This document shows positions 1-5,403 of a DNA stretch of 13,438 nucleotides, piece after piece. Origin of the DNA: CF-13 sp036782775 (GTDB taxonomy: Bacteria; Chloroflexota; Dormibacteria; CF-121). The translations under genes and the position numbers were made by a program. The DNA is taken from positions 1 through 13,438 of the forward strand of contig DAIPYJ010000077.1 in the NCBI GenBank assembly GCA_036782775.1. Direction: 5' to 3'. Numbering within the stretch: position 1 is the first letter of the stretch; each line of letters begins with the position of its first letter. Below the pieces are notes generated by a model. That model was given only the letters and a program-made list of their open reading frames with translations, was not told the origin of the DNA and did no database searches.

Positions 1-311
1 GCGGCCTGCACCCGCTCGGCGAGCATGGTTCGGCGGGTCGCCGAGGTGCGGCGGGTTCGCGCCTCGTTGGCGACGATGCGCAGCAACCAGGGCTTGAATG
101 GCGCACCTGGACGAAAGCGCCCCAGCGCGTAGTAGGCGTTGACGAAGGCTTCCTGGACGGCGTCCTCGGCGTCAGCGGCGTTGCCGGTGACCTGATAGGC
201 GACGCGAAAGGCGAGTTCCTCGTAGGCGCGAACCAGCGTTTCGTACGCATTGACATCACCAGTGCGAGCGCGTTCGACGAGTGCGGCGTCGTCCAGTGGC
301 CGGCCCTCCAC
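1..311 (-). CDS. ECF-type RNA polymerase sigma factor, N-terminal part (3' end outside window)
   Basis: This is the first ~103 residues of a sigma-70 family, ECF-type factor, which directs RNA polymerase to a specific promoter set. The visible part is region 2. The N-terminal helix carries LVERARTGDVNAYETLV (residues 11-27). Region 2.2 carries DAEDAVQEAF (47-56), the core-binding signature. Region 2.4 carries FKPWLLRIVANEARTRR (72-88), which should contact the -10 element. Regions 3 and 4 lie beyond position 1, so the subfamily and any C-terminal extension cannot be judged. The start is the GTG at 311-309, the first start codon after an in-frame TGA at 326-324; there is no clear Shine-Dalgarno before it. 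No anti-sigma gene lies upstream; one could lie downstream outside the window. The gene follows the DUF6510 operon on the same strand but is separated from it by repeat A and by its own candidate promoter. Confidence 0.85.
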   Translation of the reverse strand, partial: MEGRPLDDAALVERARTGDVNAYETLVRAYEELAFRVAYQVTGNAADAEDAVQEAFVNAYYALGRFRPGAPFKPWLLRIVANEARTRRTSATRRTMLAERVQA

Positions 312-316
312 GGATC

Positions 317-336
317 GCTGTGCTCACAGCGTTATA
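317..336 (-). promoter_or_regulatory. Candidate -10 box and inverted repeat in front of the sigma factor gene
   Basis: Read on the minus strand, TATAAC (336-331) is followed directly by GCTGTGAGCACAGC (330-317), two perfect 6-bp arms around AG. The repeat sits where transcription would begin, and the GTG start follows 5 bases later. A -10 box abutting a palindrome suggests an operator or a short mRNA hairpin that could limit sigma factor expression. No convincing -35 was found: a GGAACC lies upstream, but at 18 bp spacing from TATAAC. This is pattern reading only. Confidence 0.3.
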
Positions 337-375
337 CCGGCCAGACCGCTCGGCGGTTCCCCGCCTGTCATCACT

Positions 376-416
376 CCCTCCCCCCGCTCGCGGGGGGAGG
401 GTCAGGGAAGGGGGTT
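376..416 (+). repeat. Palindromic GC-extreme repeat, copy A (hairpin plus G-run tail)
   Basis: Arm 376-386 (CCCTCCCCCCG) pairs perfectly with 391-401 around a 4-nt loop (CTCG). A tail at 402-416 continues with G-runs. The whole unit matches copy B at 5824-5869 in outer arm, tail and orientation and differs mainly at the loop end of the stem. The plus strand has four G-runs (392-397, 399-401, 405-407, 410-414) with 1-3 nt loops, a G-quadruplex pattern. The tail overlaps the DUF6510 stop codon (415-417). The hairpin could help end transcription of the minus-strand operon, but it lacks the U-tract of an intrinsic terminator. Confidence 0.8.
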
Positions 417-702
417 AGCGCCGACTGATATGCAGGTAGACCGCGCCGCGGGCGTCGAGATAGATCGACCGCGTCGACCGCACGACCCGAAGCATGACGC
501 TTTCGCAGCTTGGGCAGCGCAGGACCAGACCGGGTGCCTGGGTAAAGGCCAGCAGGCTGCCCATCTCTCCTTCCCGACCGCAGGCCGCGCATTCGGTCGG
601 GGACGCGGTCATTTCGGCGGAGAACACGTCGTCGAGAATGCCGCCGGCCGCATTGCCATCGGTCATCAACCGGCGATTGATGTCAGCCCCGTCGTCGCTC
701 AT
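415..702 (-). CDS. DUF6510 family protein (zinc-ribbon-like)
   Basis: This 95-aa protein matches what I know of the DUF6510 family: a LMTDGNAAGGILDDVFSAEMT-type opening (residues 12-32), a CAAC knuckle (C38, C41), a hydrophobic middle, and a CPSC knuckle (C63, C66), followed by a short beta-rich tail. The four cysteines form a zinc- or iron-binding ribbon. The biochemical role is unknown to me. In other genomes the family is found next to sulfite-oxidase-like and ferredoxin-reductase genes, as here, so a role as a metal-binding partner of that electron-transfer pair is a reasonable inference. The start is clear: AAAGGAGG at 715-708 lies five bases before the ATG, and the gene follows the reductase stop by 15 bp. 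The TAA stop lies inside repeat A, so the natural C-terminus may have been changed when the repeat arrived. Confidence 0.85.
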   Translation of the reverse strand: MSDDGADINRRLMTDGNAAGGILDDVFSAEMTASPTECAACGREGEMGSLLAFTQAPGLVLRCPSCESVMLRVVRSTRSIYLDARGAVYLHISRR

Positions 703-717
703 ATGCGCCTCCTTTCA

Positions 718-1458
718 TTAATTTCCCGTCGGTCCGAATCGTTCGGTGCGAATCTGTGCCGGTGGGATGCGCAAGTCAACGAGGAGGTTCGCGACGACCT
801 CGACCAGCACGGTAGGCCCGCAGACATAGGCACGAAGCGAGCGCCCCAATGGCGCGATCACCTCCTCGAGCATCGGCCGATCGATCCGCCGGCGGTAGCC
901 CGTCCACCCCGCGGGCTGGCTGCGCGTCAGCGTCTCGACCAGCTCGAAGCCGTCGCCCGCATCCGCTCGCTGCTGCAGTTCGCGAGCGTAGATGACATCC
1001 TCCTGCGACCGAGAGCTGTAGAGCAGACGCGTCGCGAGCCTCGATCCCCTGGCGGCCCGGTGGCGGACCATCGCCATCAGCGGGACCACGCCAGAGCCGC
1101 CACCGATGAGCAGCAACGGAGTCTCGTCATTCGCCTCCCAGACGAAATAGCCGCCGATCGGACCACGCAGCTCGAGCCGGTCGCCAACGATGACCACCTC
1201 GTGCATGTATGCGGAGACCTCGCCGTCAGCGATCCGCTCGATGGTCAGGTCCACCACCCCTCCCCGCTCGGGTTCAGACGCGATCGAGTAGCTGCGCTCG
1301 GCCTGATAGCCGTCCGGCGCCGTCAAGCGAAGGTCGTAGTGCTGTCCAGCTCGGTGGCGCGTCCACCGCGGCAGGCGAAAGGTAAAGGTCTTGGCGTGGG
1401 GCGTCTCCTCGTGGATCGCCTCGACGGTTGCCAGCTGCCAGCGGAGCGGCTCAGCCAT
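718..1458 (-). CDS. Ferredoxin-reductase-like FAD/NAD(P)H oxidoreductase
   Basis: This 246-aa flavoprotein of the ferredoxin-NADP+ reductase superfamily moves electrons between NAD(P)H and a partner through FAD. A beta-barrel FAD domain (about 1-105) carries the flavin motif RSYS (55-58) and GPIGGYF (99-105). The NAD(P) domain carries GGGSGVVP (119-126) and YVCGP (211-215), and the protein ends in the usual ERFGPTG. The only cysteine is C213, so the C-terminal 2Fe-2S ferredoxin domain of phthalate-dioxygenase-type reductases is absent and another carrier or direct transfer is needed. Its ATG overlaps the TGA of the sulfite-oxidase-like gene (TGATG, 1460-1456), which points to coupled translation and to that molybdoenzyme as partner. 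The direction of electron flow cannot be read from sequence. Confidence 0.9.
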   Translation of the reverse strand: MAEPLRWQLATVEAIHEETPHAKTFTFRLPRWTRHRAGQHYDLRLTAPDGYQAERSYSIASEPERGGVVDLTIERIADGEVSAYMHEVVIVGDRLELRGPIGGYFVWEANDETPLLLIGGGSGVVPLMAMVRHRAARGSRLATRLLYSSRSQEDVIYARELQQRADAGDGFELVETLTRSQPAGWTGYRRRIDRPMLEEVIAPLGRSLRAYVCGPTVLVEVVANLLVDLRIPPAQIRTERFGPTGN

Positions 1459-2075
1459 CAGTCGCCGCTATATCGCTCTTCTTTCCAGGGATCGCCCCGC
1501 CGGTGATACCCAATGCTTTCCCAGAAACCCAATCGCTCGCGCTCCTCGACCTGAAAACCGCGGATCCATTTGGCGCTCTTCCAGAAATAGAGATGCGGGA
1601 CAACCAGACGAGCGGGACCGCCATGCTCAGGCGCTAGCGGGTTGCCGTCGTACTCATACGCGATGAAGGCCTGGTCGTTGACGATGTCAGGGATCGGCAC
1701 GTTGGTCGTGTAGCCGCCGTACGAGGAGGCGGTGATGAAAGCGGCCTTGCTGTCGAGCTCGATGGCTTCGAACAGCGTGTCGACGCTGACGCCCTTCCAT
1801 TTCATGTCGAAGTGGGTCCACTTGGTGACGCAGCTGATGTCGACGACATAGTCCTTCGAGGGCAGTGCCAGAAATTCCTGCCAGTTCCAGCTGACCGGCC
1901 GGCGGACCAGACCCTCGATGGTTAACCGCCATTCGTCGGTGCGGATCCTCGGCGTCGGGCCGGCTGAAAGCACCGGGAAATTGGTGACCTCATATTGCCC
2001 CGGCGGGAGACGCTGTCCTCCTTCCGGGAGCCGCCGCCGGCCGGTGAACCCACGGCTGATGAAAGGGCCTGCCAT
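1458..2075 (-). CDS. Sulfite-oxidase-like molybdopterin-dependent oxidoreductase (cytosolic)
   Basis: This 205-aa protein is the molybdopterin-binding domain of the sulfite oxidase/YedY (MsrP) fold. Supporting features are WRLTIEGLVRRPVSWNWQEF (49-68), VDISCVTKW (78-86) with C82 as the expected Mo ligand and the only cysteine in the protein, HGGPARLVVP (151-160) and WKSAKWIRGF (165-174). It has no Tat or Sec signal and no haem or dimerisation domain, unlike periplasmic YedY or plant/animal sulfite oxidase, so it should act in the cytosol. The substrate is unknown; S-oxide reduction or sulfite oxidation are the family precedents. The chosen ATG at 2075 lies one base after the upstream stop (TGAGATG), with GGAGG 12 bp before it. 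A longer reading from 2189 would run into the upstream gene and adds a low-complexity, non-family N-terminus. The next gene is the flavin reductase, its probable electron partner. Confidence 0.9.
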   Translation of the reverse strand: MAGPFISRGFTGRRRLPEGGQRLPPGQYEVTNFPVLSAGPTPRIRTDEWRLTIEGLVRRPVSWNWQEFLALPSKDYVVDISCVTKWTHFDMKWKGVSVDTLFEAIELDSKAAFITASSYGGYTTNVPIPDIVNDQAFIAYEYDGNPLAPEHGGPARLVVPHLYFWKSAKWIRGFQVEERERLGFWESIGYHRRGDPWKEERYSGD

Positions 2076-2076
2076 C

Positions 2077-2766
2077 TCAGCGGGTCGCCTCCGGTCCCGG
2101 AAAGAGCACCGACCGTTTGATCCCACGGTATTTCCGTCTGCCAGTAATGAACGCGGTGAGTAAAAACGCAAGCCCGCATGTTCCCCCAATCAGCCCGCCA
2201 GGCACCAGCCCGAGGCCAACCAAAGCCGCGAGTAGCGCCCCGAACGCCGTGGCGAGCCCGGCCGTGACGAACGTGATGAAGGTGCCCCCACTCGCCAGGA
2301 CATTGCGCACGACACGCGGGCCCTCGAGATGGTTGTAGGTCTGCCAGACGCCGGCGGCGTCGTCGTGCGGCGAGGTCACCAGGTAGGGTTCGATCCCCGG
2401 GTCGAGCGCTACATATCCGGCGCGCAACCGATTCATGCCGATCACGAGACCGAGGTCCTCCATCGCCGCATTCCCGACACGCATTTGAGTCATGGTGCCC
2501 ACGATCAGCAACGACCCCGTCAGCACCAGGGCCAGCACCAGGAAACGACGATCGAACTTGGTGATTTGTCCGAACAACGCAAGACCCACGATGCCGGACG
2601 AAACCAGCATCAAGAAGGTTGTAATCCTGGTCAGGATCTCGCTCTGCACCATGCTGCGGGTGGCCAGCAGGCTCCAGTGCTCGGTCGCGAGCAACTGAGC
2701 ACGGAGGGACGCCTGCACTCGATCTTCGTCGCGCGCCCTTGATTGCGCCCCCTCATTCGCCGGCAT
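2077..2766 (-). CDS. Conserved four-TM membrane protein of unknown function
   Basis: I do not recognise the family of this 229-aa protein. A charged N-terminus (1-40) is followed by two close membrane helices (about 46-67 and 73-94). A polar loop of about 65 residues follows (95-160, with GMNRLRAGYVALDPGIEPYL at 110-129). Then come two more helices (about 161-184 and 187-208) and a basic tail (GRRKYRGIKR). The positive-inside rule (RRKYRGIKR at the C-terminus, RRF between helices 1 and 2) is not decisive for topology. Its start overlaps the OsmC gene by 14 bp, and its TGA is one base from the sulfite-oxidase-like ATG, so it is an integral operon member. It could anchor the otherwise soluble molybdoenzyme and reductase at the membrane or link them to the quinone pool. 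No quinone- or haem-binding motif is visible, so that is inference. Confidence 0.75.
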   Translation of the reverse strand: MPANEGAQSRARDEDRVQASLRAQLLATEHWSLLATRSMVQSEILTRITTFLMLVSSGIVGLALFGQITKFDRRFLVLALVLTGSLLIVGTMTQMRVGNAAMEDLGLVIGMNRLRAGYVALDPGIEPYLVTSPHDDAAGVWQTYNHLEGPRVVRNVLASGGTFITFVTAGLATAFGALLAALVGLGLVPGGLIGGTCGLAFLLTAFITGRRKYRGIKRSVLFPGPEATR

Positions 2767-3292
2767 GAGTCGCCTGCTTCAGATCGAAACTGGTCTCGAC
2801 CGGGACGCCCTTGCTCAGCGTATTGAGGACGACGCAGTACTTTTCGGCGCTGCGCAACAGACGGGCGGCGCGCTCCGCGTTGACGTCGCCCGCGATGGTC
2901 ACCGATGCATGGGATCGAATCGCCGTCAGGCCGATCGGGTAATCGCCCATCGCCAGCGTCCCGCGTGGGTCCCAATCGGCTTCCACCACGAGGTCGAGCG
3001 ATTCCAGGCGGATGCCCATGTTGGTCGCGACCATCCGGATGGTGGTTTCCTGGCAGGCGGCAAGGGCGCCGATCAGCAGGTCACCCGAGCAGGGCACGTC
3101 GCCGGCGCCCCCAACCGCGGGATGCGCACCAGAGGCCCAGGCCATATCCGGAGCGGCATCCGGGATGACGCGGCAGTGCAACGGATCGTCGAGGTCGCTG
3201 GCGCCGCTGCGCACTCGGAGCACGATCGGTGCGGCGCCCGGCTCGGCCTTATAGCGCTCTCGAATCGGCGCCTGTCGCTCCCGCAGATTCAT
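2753..3292 (-). CDS. OsmC/Ohr family protein
   Basis: This 179-aa protein is of the OsmC fold, cysteine-based peroxidases that reduce organic hydroperoxides or act on related thiol chemistry in the cytosol. Both reactive cysteines are in family context: C80 in IGALAACQETT (74-84) and C153 in SAEKYCVVLNTL (148-159). The beta-rich segment between them (97-135) fits the fold. The first ~65 residues are longer than in minimal OsmC and include C40 and C68, so extra disulfides are possible. The start is well supported: AGGAAGGTGGA lies just upstream of the ATG. This is the first gene of the five-gene minus-strand operon, so the promoter should lie in 3293-3381. Pairing a thiol peroxidase with a molybdoenzyme and flavin reductase suggests a sulfur-redox or oxidant-defence operon. 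Confidence 0.9.
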   Translation of the reverse strand: MNLRERQAPIRERYKAEPGAAPIVLRVRSGASDLDDPLHCRVIPDAAPDMAWASGAHPAVGGAGDVPCSGDLLIGALAACQETTIRMVATNMGIRLESLDLVVEADWDPRGTLAMGDYPIGLTAIRSHASVTIAGDVNAERAARLLRSAEKYCVVLNTLSKGVPVETSFDLKQATHAGE

Positions 3293-3381
3293 CGCTCCAC
3301 CTTCCTCTCCGCTCCCCAGCCCAGGAATTTTGCCAGCCGCCAGCGCATTGTATGTTGCAATTACAGATCAGGAGGGGACGA
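3293..3381. promoter_or_regulatory. Divergent promoter region with palindromic candidate operator
   Basis: This 89-bp gap separates the two long divergent operons and should hold both promoters. On the plus strand TTGCCA (3330-3335) and TATGTT (3351-3356) at 15 bp spacing could serve the MFS operon; the spacing is short. Over that -10 lies a 17-bp imperfect dyad, TGTATGTTGCAATTACA (3349-3365), with TGTA/TACA ends and one further symmetric match, the size of a TetR- or MarR-type site. Shine-Dalgarno sequences flank both ends: GGAGGGG at 3371-3377 for the MFS gene, and AGGAAGGTGGA on the minus strand for OsmC. Confidence 0.45.
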
Positions 3382-4971
3382 ATGGCTGAGCGACGCCGCT
3401 GGATCCTGATCGCCGCCGTGCTCGGGTCCGGCATCGTGTTCCTCGATTCCACCGTCGTCAACGTCGCACTTCCGCGAATCGGCCGCGATCTGCCGCGCCT
3501 CTTCCTCGGAACGCTCGAGGGCCAGTCGTACGTCTACAACGCCTACCTCCTGACCCTCTGCGCGCTCTTGATTCTGGCTGGAGCCCTCACCGACTTCTTT
3601 GGCCGCAAGCGCGCCTTCATGCTCGGGCTGCTCGGATTCGGCCTCACTTCCGTGCTCTGCGGCCTGGCCCCAAACATGGAGCTGCTCGTGCTCTTCAGGA
3701 TCCTTCAGGGTGCCGCCGGCGCCTTTCTGGTCCCGGGGTCGCTTGCTTTGATCACGTCGAATTTCGAGGGCGAGGATCAGGGCCGCGCTTTCGGCGTCTG
3801 GGCGGGAGCGTCGGGCGCCACCACCATCCTCGGGCCGGTCGTCGGCGGATTGCTCGTCGACACACTATCCTGGCGCGCGGCGTTTTTCATCAACGTGCCC
3901 TTGATCGCGATCGCCCTTTGGGCGACCTCCGTTCACGTGCCGGAGAGCCGAGATGAGGAAGCCAGTCCCCATTTCGACTGGTTGGGCGCCGTGATCGTCG
4001 CCCTGGCCGTTGGCGGTCTCTCCTTCGGCGCGATCTTCGGAGCGCAGCGAAACTGGCAGGATCCACTCGGATACATCGGGCTTGCCGTCGGCGTGATCTT
4101 CACGGCGATCCTGCCGCTGTGGATGCTGCGCGTTCGGCATCCATTGATCCCCCCGCGGCTGTTCAAGTCTCGAAACTTCACTGTCACCAACATCTCGACG
4201 TTCCTGATCTACGGGGCGCTGTACGTCACCTTCTATTACCTCGGGCTCTTCGTGCAGGGGACGCTTGGCTATACCGCGGCGGCGGCCGGCTTGATGGGCA
4301 TTCCGGGGACCCTCTTCTTGATCTTCGGTTCGTCGCGTTTTGGCGGGCTGGCGAGCCGAATCGGTCCGCGCTGGTTTATGGCGATCGGGCCGGCCATCAT
4401 GGCGCTCGGAGTGCTCTGGTACGCGCGAACCCCGGCCACGAGTACTGGCTGGCATCTGGAGCTCAGCAATCTCTCGAGCGTGCTGCCGCCGCTGTCGTAC
4501 CTGACCGATTTCCTGCCTGGCTTGATCCTGTTCGGCGTCGGGATCATGATCACGGTCGCGCCGCTGACAACCGCGCTCATGACGTCGGTGCCCGCCCACA
4601 ACTCGGGCCTGGGGTCGGCGATCAACAATGCGATCTCTCGCGTCGGGCCTCAGCTCGCGGGGGCGCTGATCTTCATCTTCATCACCAACACCTTCTACAG
4701 TGCGGTGGCGACCCATGCGGCGACGGACGTCAACGCCGCCTCGTTTCGTGCGCAGGTCAGCCCCTTGAACCCATCCGGTATTCCGGCTCTCGCCGAGGTT
4801 GTCAAAGCGGCATCGACGGACGCCTTCCACCTGGCGATGATGGTTGGGGCCATCCTCCTGCTCGGGGGGGCACTCGTCAATGCCATCGGCATTCGCAATC
4901 CCCGGCACGCCGCCTCGGAACAGCGGGTCCCGTCGCGGGCACCAGGCCCGGTTGCAAAGGAAACGGCTTGA
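3382..4971 (+). CDS. MFS transporter, DHA2 (EmrB/QacA-like) drug:H+ antiporter
   Basis: This 529-aa inner-membrane protein belongs to the 14-helix DHA2 family, which exports hydrophobic or cationic compounds in exchange for protons. Visible motifs are D1 FLDSTVVNVALPR (20-32), motif A GALTDFFGRKR (67-77), and the antiporter motif C GASGATTILGPVVGG (142-156). These are followed by WRAAFFINVP (164-173), typical of DHA2. Hydrophobic helices continue to about residue 500, and the tail is polar. The chosen ATG has GGAGGGG five bases upstream. An open frame extends back to 3229 but runs over the divergent OsmC gene and its N-terminus is not transporter-like. The stop overlaps the next ATG (TGATG, 4969-4973), coupling it to the cNMP-binding protein. 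The substrate is unknown. No membrane-fusion (EmrA) partner is present. Confidence 0.93.
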   Translation: MAERRRWILIAAVLGSGIVFLDSTVVNVALPRIGRDLPRLFLGTLEGQSYVYNAYLLTLCALLILAGALTDFFGRKRAFMLGLLGFGLTSVLCGLAPNMELLVLFRILQGAAGAFLVPGSLALITSNFEGEDQGRAFGVWAGASGATTILGPVVGGLLVDTLSWRAAFFINVPLIAIALWATSVHVPESRDEEASPHFDWLGAVIVALAVGGLSFGAIFGAQRNWQDPLGYIGLAVGVIFTAILPLWMLRVRHPLIPPRLFKSRNFTVTNISTFLIYGALYVTFYYLGLFVQGTLGYTAAAAGLMGIPGTLFLIFGSSRFGGLASRIGPRWFMAIGPAIMALGVLWYARTPATSTGWHLELSNLSSVLPPLSYLTDFLPGLILFGVGIMITVAPLTTALMTSVPAHNSGLGSAINNAISRVGPQLAGALIFIFITNTFYSAVATHAATDVNAASFRAQVSPLNPSGIPALAEVVKAASTDAFHLAMMVGAILLLGGALVNAIGIRNPRHAASEQRVPSRAPGPVAKETA

Positions 4972-5393
4972 TGGCGGTCCAGCACGACGTCCTCGACACG
5001 ATCGCCGGGTTCGCCCTCTTTGCCGACCTGTCGGCCCCGCAACTCGAGGAGGTCGCCCACATCTTCGATGAGGCCTGGTTCGGACAGGGCGAGCGAATCC
5101 TGCGGCAGGGCGTCAGCGGCTCGAGCTTCTACGTCATCGTGGAGGGCTCGGCGGCGATTCGCGTCAATGGCGTCGACCGCTCCACGCTGAAAGCCGGCGA
5201 CTATTTCGGCGAGATCTCCTGCCTGCTGGGCGACGTCCCGGTCGCCGACATCGTGGCCGGCCAACCGCTGCGTTGCCTCGTCCTCGCCTGCCCGCAGCTC
5301 GAGGCGTTCTTGACCAGGCACCCGCGCATCATGTTTCGCCTGCTGCAGGGCGAGGCGCGAAAGCTGAAGCACACGACCACATGGGTCAGCTGA
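4971..5393 (+). CDS. Single-domain cyclic-nucleotide-binding (CAP_ED) protein
   Basis: This 140-aa protein is essentially one cNMP-binding beta-barrel. It opens with the usual helix LDTIAGFALFADLSAPQLEEVAHIF (8-32), then GERILRQGVSGSSFYVIVEGSAAI (40-63), and the phosphate-binding cassette YFGEISCLLGDVPVADIV (79-96). A short C-terminal helix follows, with no DNA-binding HTH, so it is not a CRP/FNR activator. The cassette keeps G80 and E81, which contact the ribose. The arginine that normally follows the proline (PRxA) and grips the cyclic phosphate is valine here (V91), so cNMP binding may be weak or lost. It sits between the exporter (TGATG overlap) and the FAD oxidoreductase (10-bp gap). In other bacteria this domain is fused to thioredoxin-reductase-like flavoproteins, so it may be a detached regulatory domain for its neighbour; that is inference. 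Confidence 0.88.
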   Translation: MAVQHDVLDTIAGFALFADLSAPQLEEVAHIFDEAWFGQGERILRQGVSGSSFYVIVEGSAAIRVNGVDRSTLKAGDYFGEISCLLGDVPVADIVAGQPLRCLVLACPQLEAFLTRHPRIMFRLLQGEARKLKHTTTWVS

Positions 5394-5403
5394 CCCGCGA
5401 GCG

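Noticed and set aside
376..401. Intrinsic terminator at repeat A
   Set aside because: The stem is strong, but no T-run follows on either strand, and the same unit occurs inside a coding gene, so it is better described as a dispersed repeat.
250..1506. Long plus-strand open frame opposite the DUF6510 and ferredoxin-reductase genes
   Set aside because: It is antisense to two well-supported genes with family motifs and perfect junctions; the translation is Arg/Pro/His-rich without domains, as expected of a GC-rich shadow frame.
2076..2189. Longer N-terminus of the sulfite-oxidase-like protein, possibly a signal peptide
   Set aside because: The added 38 residues overlap the membrane-protein gene and contain no twin-arginine plus hydrophobic signal; the ATG at 2075 fits the coupled junction.
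3229..3381. Upstream extension of the MFS gene to 3229
   Set aside because: It overlaps the start of the divergent OsmC gene, is not transporter-like, and the ATG at 3382 has a strong Shine-Dalgarno.
3865..4908. Long minus-strand frame inside the MFS gene
   Set aside because: Charged, low-complexity translation (Asp/Arg/Gln-rich) with no domain; the plus strand carries clear DHA2 motifs.
4119..4970. N-terminal extension of the cNMP-binding protein into the MFS gene
   Set aside because: The extension is the MFS coding sequence read in another frame; the ATG at 4971 in the TGATG overlap gives a complete cNMP domain.
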